From: Planctomycetota bacterium
GTDB taxonomy: Bacteria > Planctomycetota > Phycisphaerae > Sedimentisphaerales > Anaerobacaceae
Reading direction: 5' to 3'
Length of the DNA stretch: 6,296 nucleotides
Assembly: GCA_022567055.1 (NCBI GenBank)
Contig: JADFHU010000346.1
Span: 1-6,296 of the forward strand
In this document: piece by piece, positions 6,012 to 6,296 of the stretch
Numbering within the stretch: the first letter of the stretch is position 1
Layout: each line of letters opens with the position of its first letter
The notes under the pieces: generated by a model
What the model was told of the DNA's origin: nothing
Database searches by the model: none
The model's input: the letters and a program-made list of their open reading frames with translations, nothing else
Position numbers and translations under genes: made by a program

Positions 6012-6046
6012 AAACTCAAAGGCGCCGGCTGCACCCGTGGCTCAGC
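6012..6046 (+). repeat. Partial repeat start, right flank of the small-gene segment
   Basis: AACTCAAAGG is followed by CGCCGGCTGCACCCGTGG and CTCAGC. The second part closely matches the opening motif shared by units A and B and the GGCTCAGC block of units A and C. None of the later stems (P1 to P4) follow. Together with the partial copy near 5650-5690 it brackets about 360 bases holding one complete small gene. Confidence 0.55.
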
Positions 6047-6233
6047 GGGAAAGCAAGAGAATGCCGGTGATGACCACCAGCAAGGCGAGCAGAAGCCTGA
6101 CGGAGTGGGGTCGCATAGATGCCGCCTGAGCGTTTCGGCGTCGATACGCCGTGTCAGGCCACGAACGCAGCAAGAGACGGCTGGGATGCTTCGCTTTACT
6201 CGTGGGAATACCTACAGGAGAAGATCGTCTCAC
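6042..6233 (-). CDS. Small protein with C-terminal membrane helix
   Basis: The ORF encodes 63 residues from a GTG start that immediately follows the TAG stop of the preceding gene (TAG then GTG). A GGAAGG ribosome site lies six bases before the GTG, inside the upstream coding end, so translation is probably coupled. The first 45 residues are basic and featureless. The last ~18 (VRLLLALLVVITGILLLSR) are a clear hydrophobic helix that would anchor the protein by its tail. An internal ATG at 6116 would give a 24-residue peptide made almost only of this helix, and that is the main alternative. No family is recognised. Confidence 0.42.
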   Translation of the reverse strand: MRRSSPVGIPTSKAKHPSRLLLRSWPDTAYRRRNAQAASMRPHSVRLLLALLVVITGILLLSR

Positions 6234-6296
6234 CTAGTACCTTCCGAGCGGTCGCTTGAAGGTGAACTCCACCGATGGGGCCACGAAAACCTTCCA
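6234..6296 (-). CDS. C-terminal end of a gene cut by the right window edge
   Basis: The minus strand reads 20 codons from the window edge (WKVFVAPSVEFTFKRPLGRY) to TAG at 6234-6236. The alternating hydrophobic pattern looks like beta strands at the end of a protein. The fragment is too short to assign. Support comes from the directly adjoining GTG start of the next ORF and its well-placed ribosome site. Confidence 0.4.
   Translation of the reverse strand, partial: WKVFVAPSVEFTFKRPLGRY
6240..6245 (-). promoter_or_regulatory. Ribosome binding site for coupled start at 6233
   Basis: GGAAGG on the minus strand, six bases before the GTG at 6233, lies within the last codons of the upstream gene. 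It is the reason I prefer the GTG start over the internal ATG at 6116. Confidence 0.45.

Noticed and set aside
5018..6046. Integron attC site array
   Set aside because: No convincing RYYYAAC/GTTRRRY core pair or integrase is visible, and the three-way junction differs from an attC hairpin. A cassette-like layout is kept only as a hypothesis.
6136..6151. Perfect 6-bp hairpin CGGCGT-CGAT-ACGCCG as a terminator or operator
   Set aside because: No T-run follows on either strand and it lies within the small ORF. The shared TCGATACGCCG word at 5950-5960 is short enough to be chance.
6150..6190. GTCAGGCC..AGCA followed by GGCTGGGATGC, reminiscent of bacterial SRP RNA
   Set aside because: The GGAA tetraloop and its closing C/G pairs are missing (the sequence reads CCACGAACG), and the stretch lies in a plausible coding frame.

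Overview
The window looks like bacterial DNA, most likely from a planctomycete-type organism and probably from a metagenome. The evidence is a large secreted protein of the kind planctomycetes carry (DUF3352-like layout), an exported HtrA-type protease with a small beta domain in front, an FG-GAP protein, and a secretin-type N-domain stretch. This is family-level recognition from reading; no search was run.

Layout. Bases 3-179 (+) hold the last 58 codons of a gene that may be PilO/GspM-like. It converges, with a 2-base gap, on a minus-strand pair: an exported HtrA-type serine protease (2130-3104) followed 37 bases later by a 636-residue secreted protein (182-2092). A 131-base divergent region (3105-3235) separates this pair from a plus-strand ORF (3236-5080).

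The plus-strand ORF reads as three unrelated pieces joined in frame: a signal peptide with four FG-GAP calcium-loop motifs, a secretin N-domain-like stretch, and the front of a cytoplasmic-type radical SAM domain with its CX3CX2C motif. It ends inside a repeat array, which supplies its last ~17 residues. This is either a real mosaic gene or an assembly chimera.

From about 5018 to 5650 there are three tandem, diverged copies of a ~190-250 base unit. Each copy can fold into the same architecture: one long stem capped by a variable hairpin, directly abutting a three-way junction. Stem sequences differ between copies while pairing is kept, most clearly in the P4 hairpin. I do not recognise the element. 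The conserved first motif of the unit appears twice more (about 5650-5690 and 6012-6046), on either side of a small minus-strand secreted-protein gene (5649-5963). On the far right, the end of another minus-strand gene (6234-6296) touches a 63-codon ORF (6042-6233) ending in a membrane helix.

The protease and its neighbour probably form one envelope-directed operon. The repeat array and the mosaic ORF are the parts worth pursuing. The first check is whether raw reads span the joins at about 4070, 4650 and 5010-5030.
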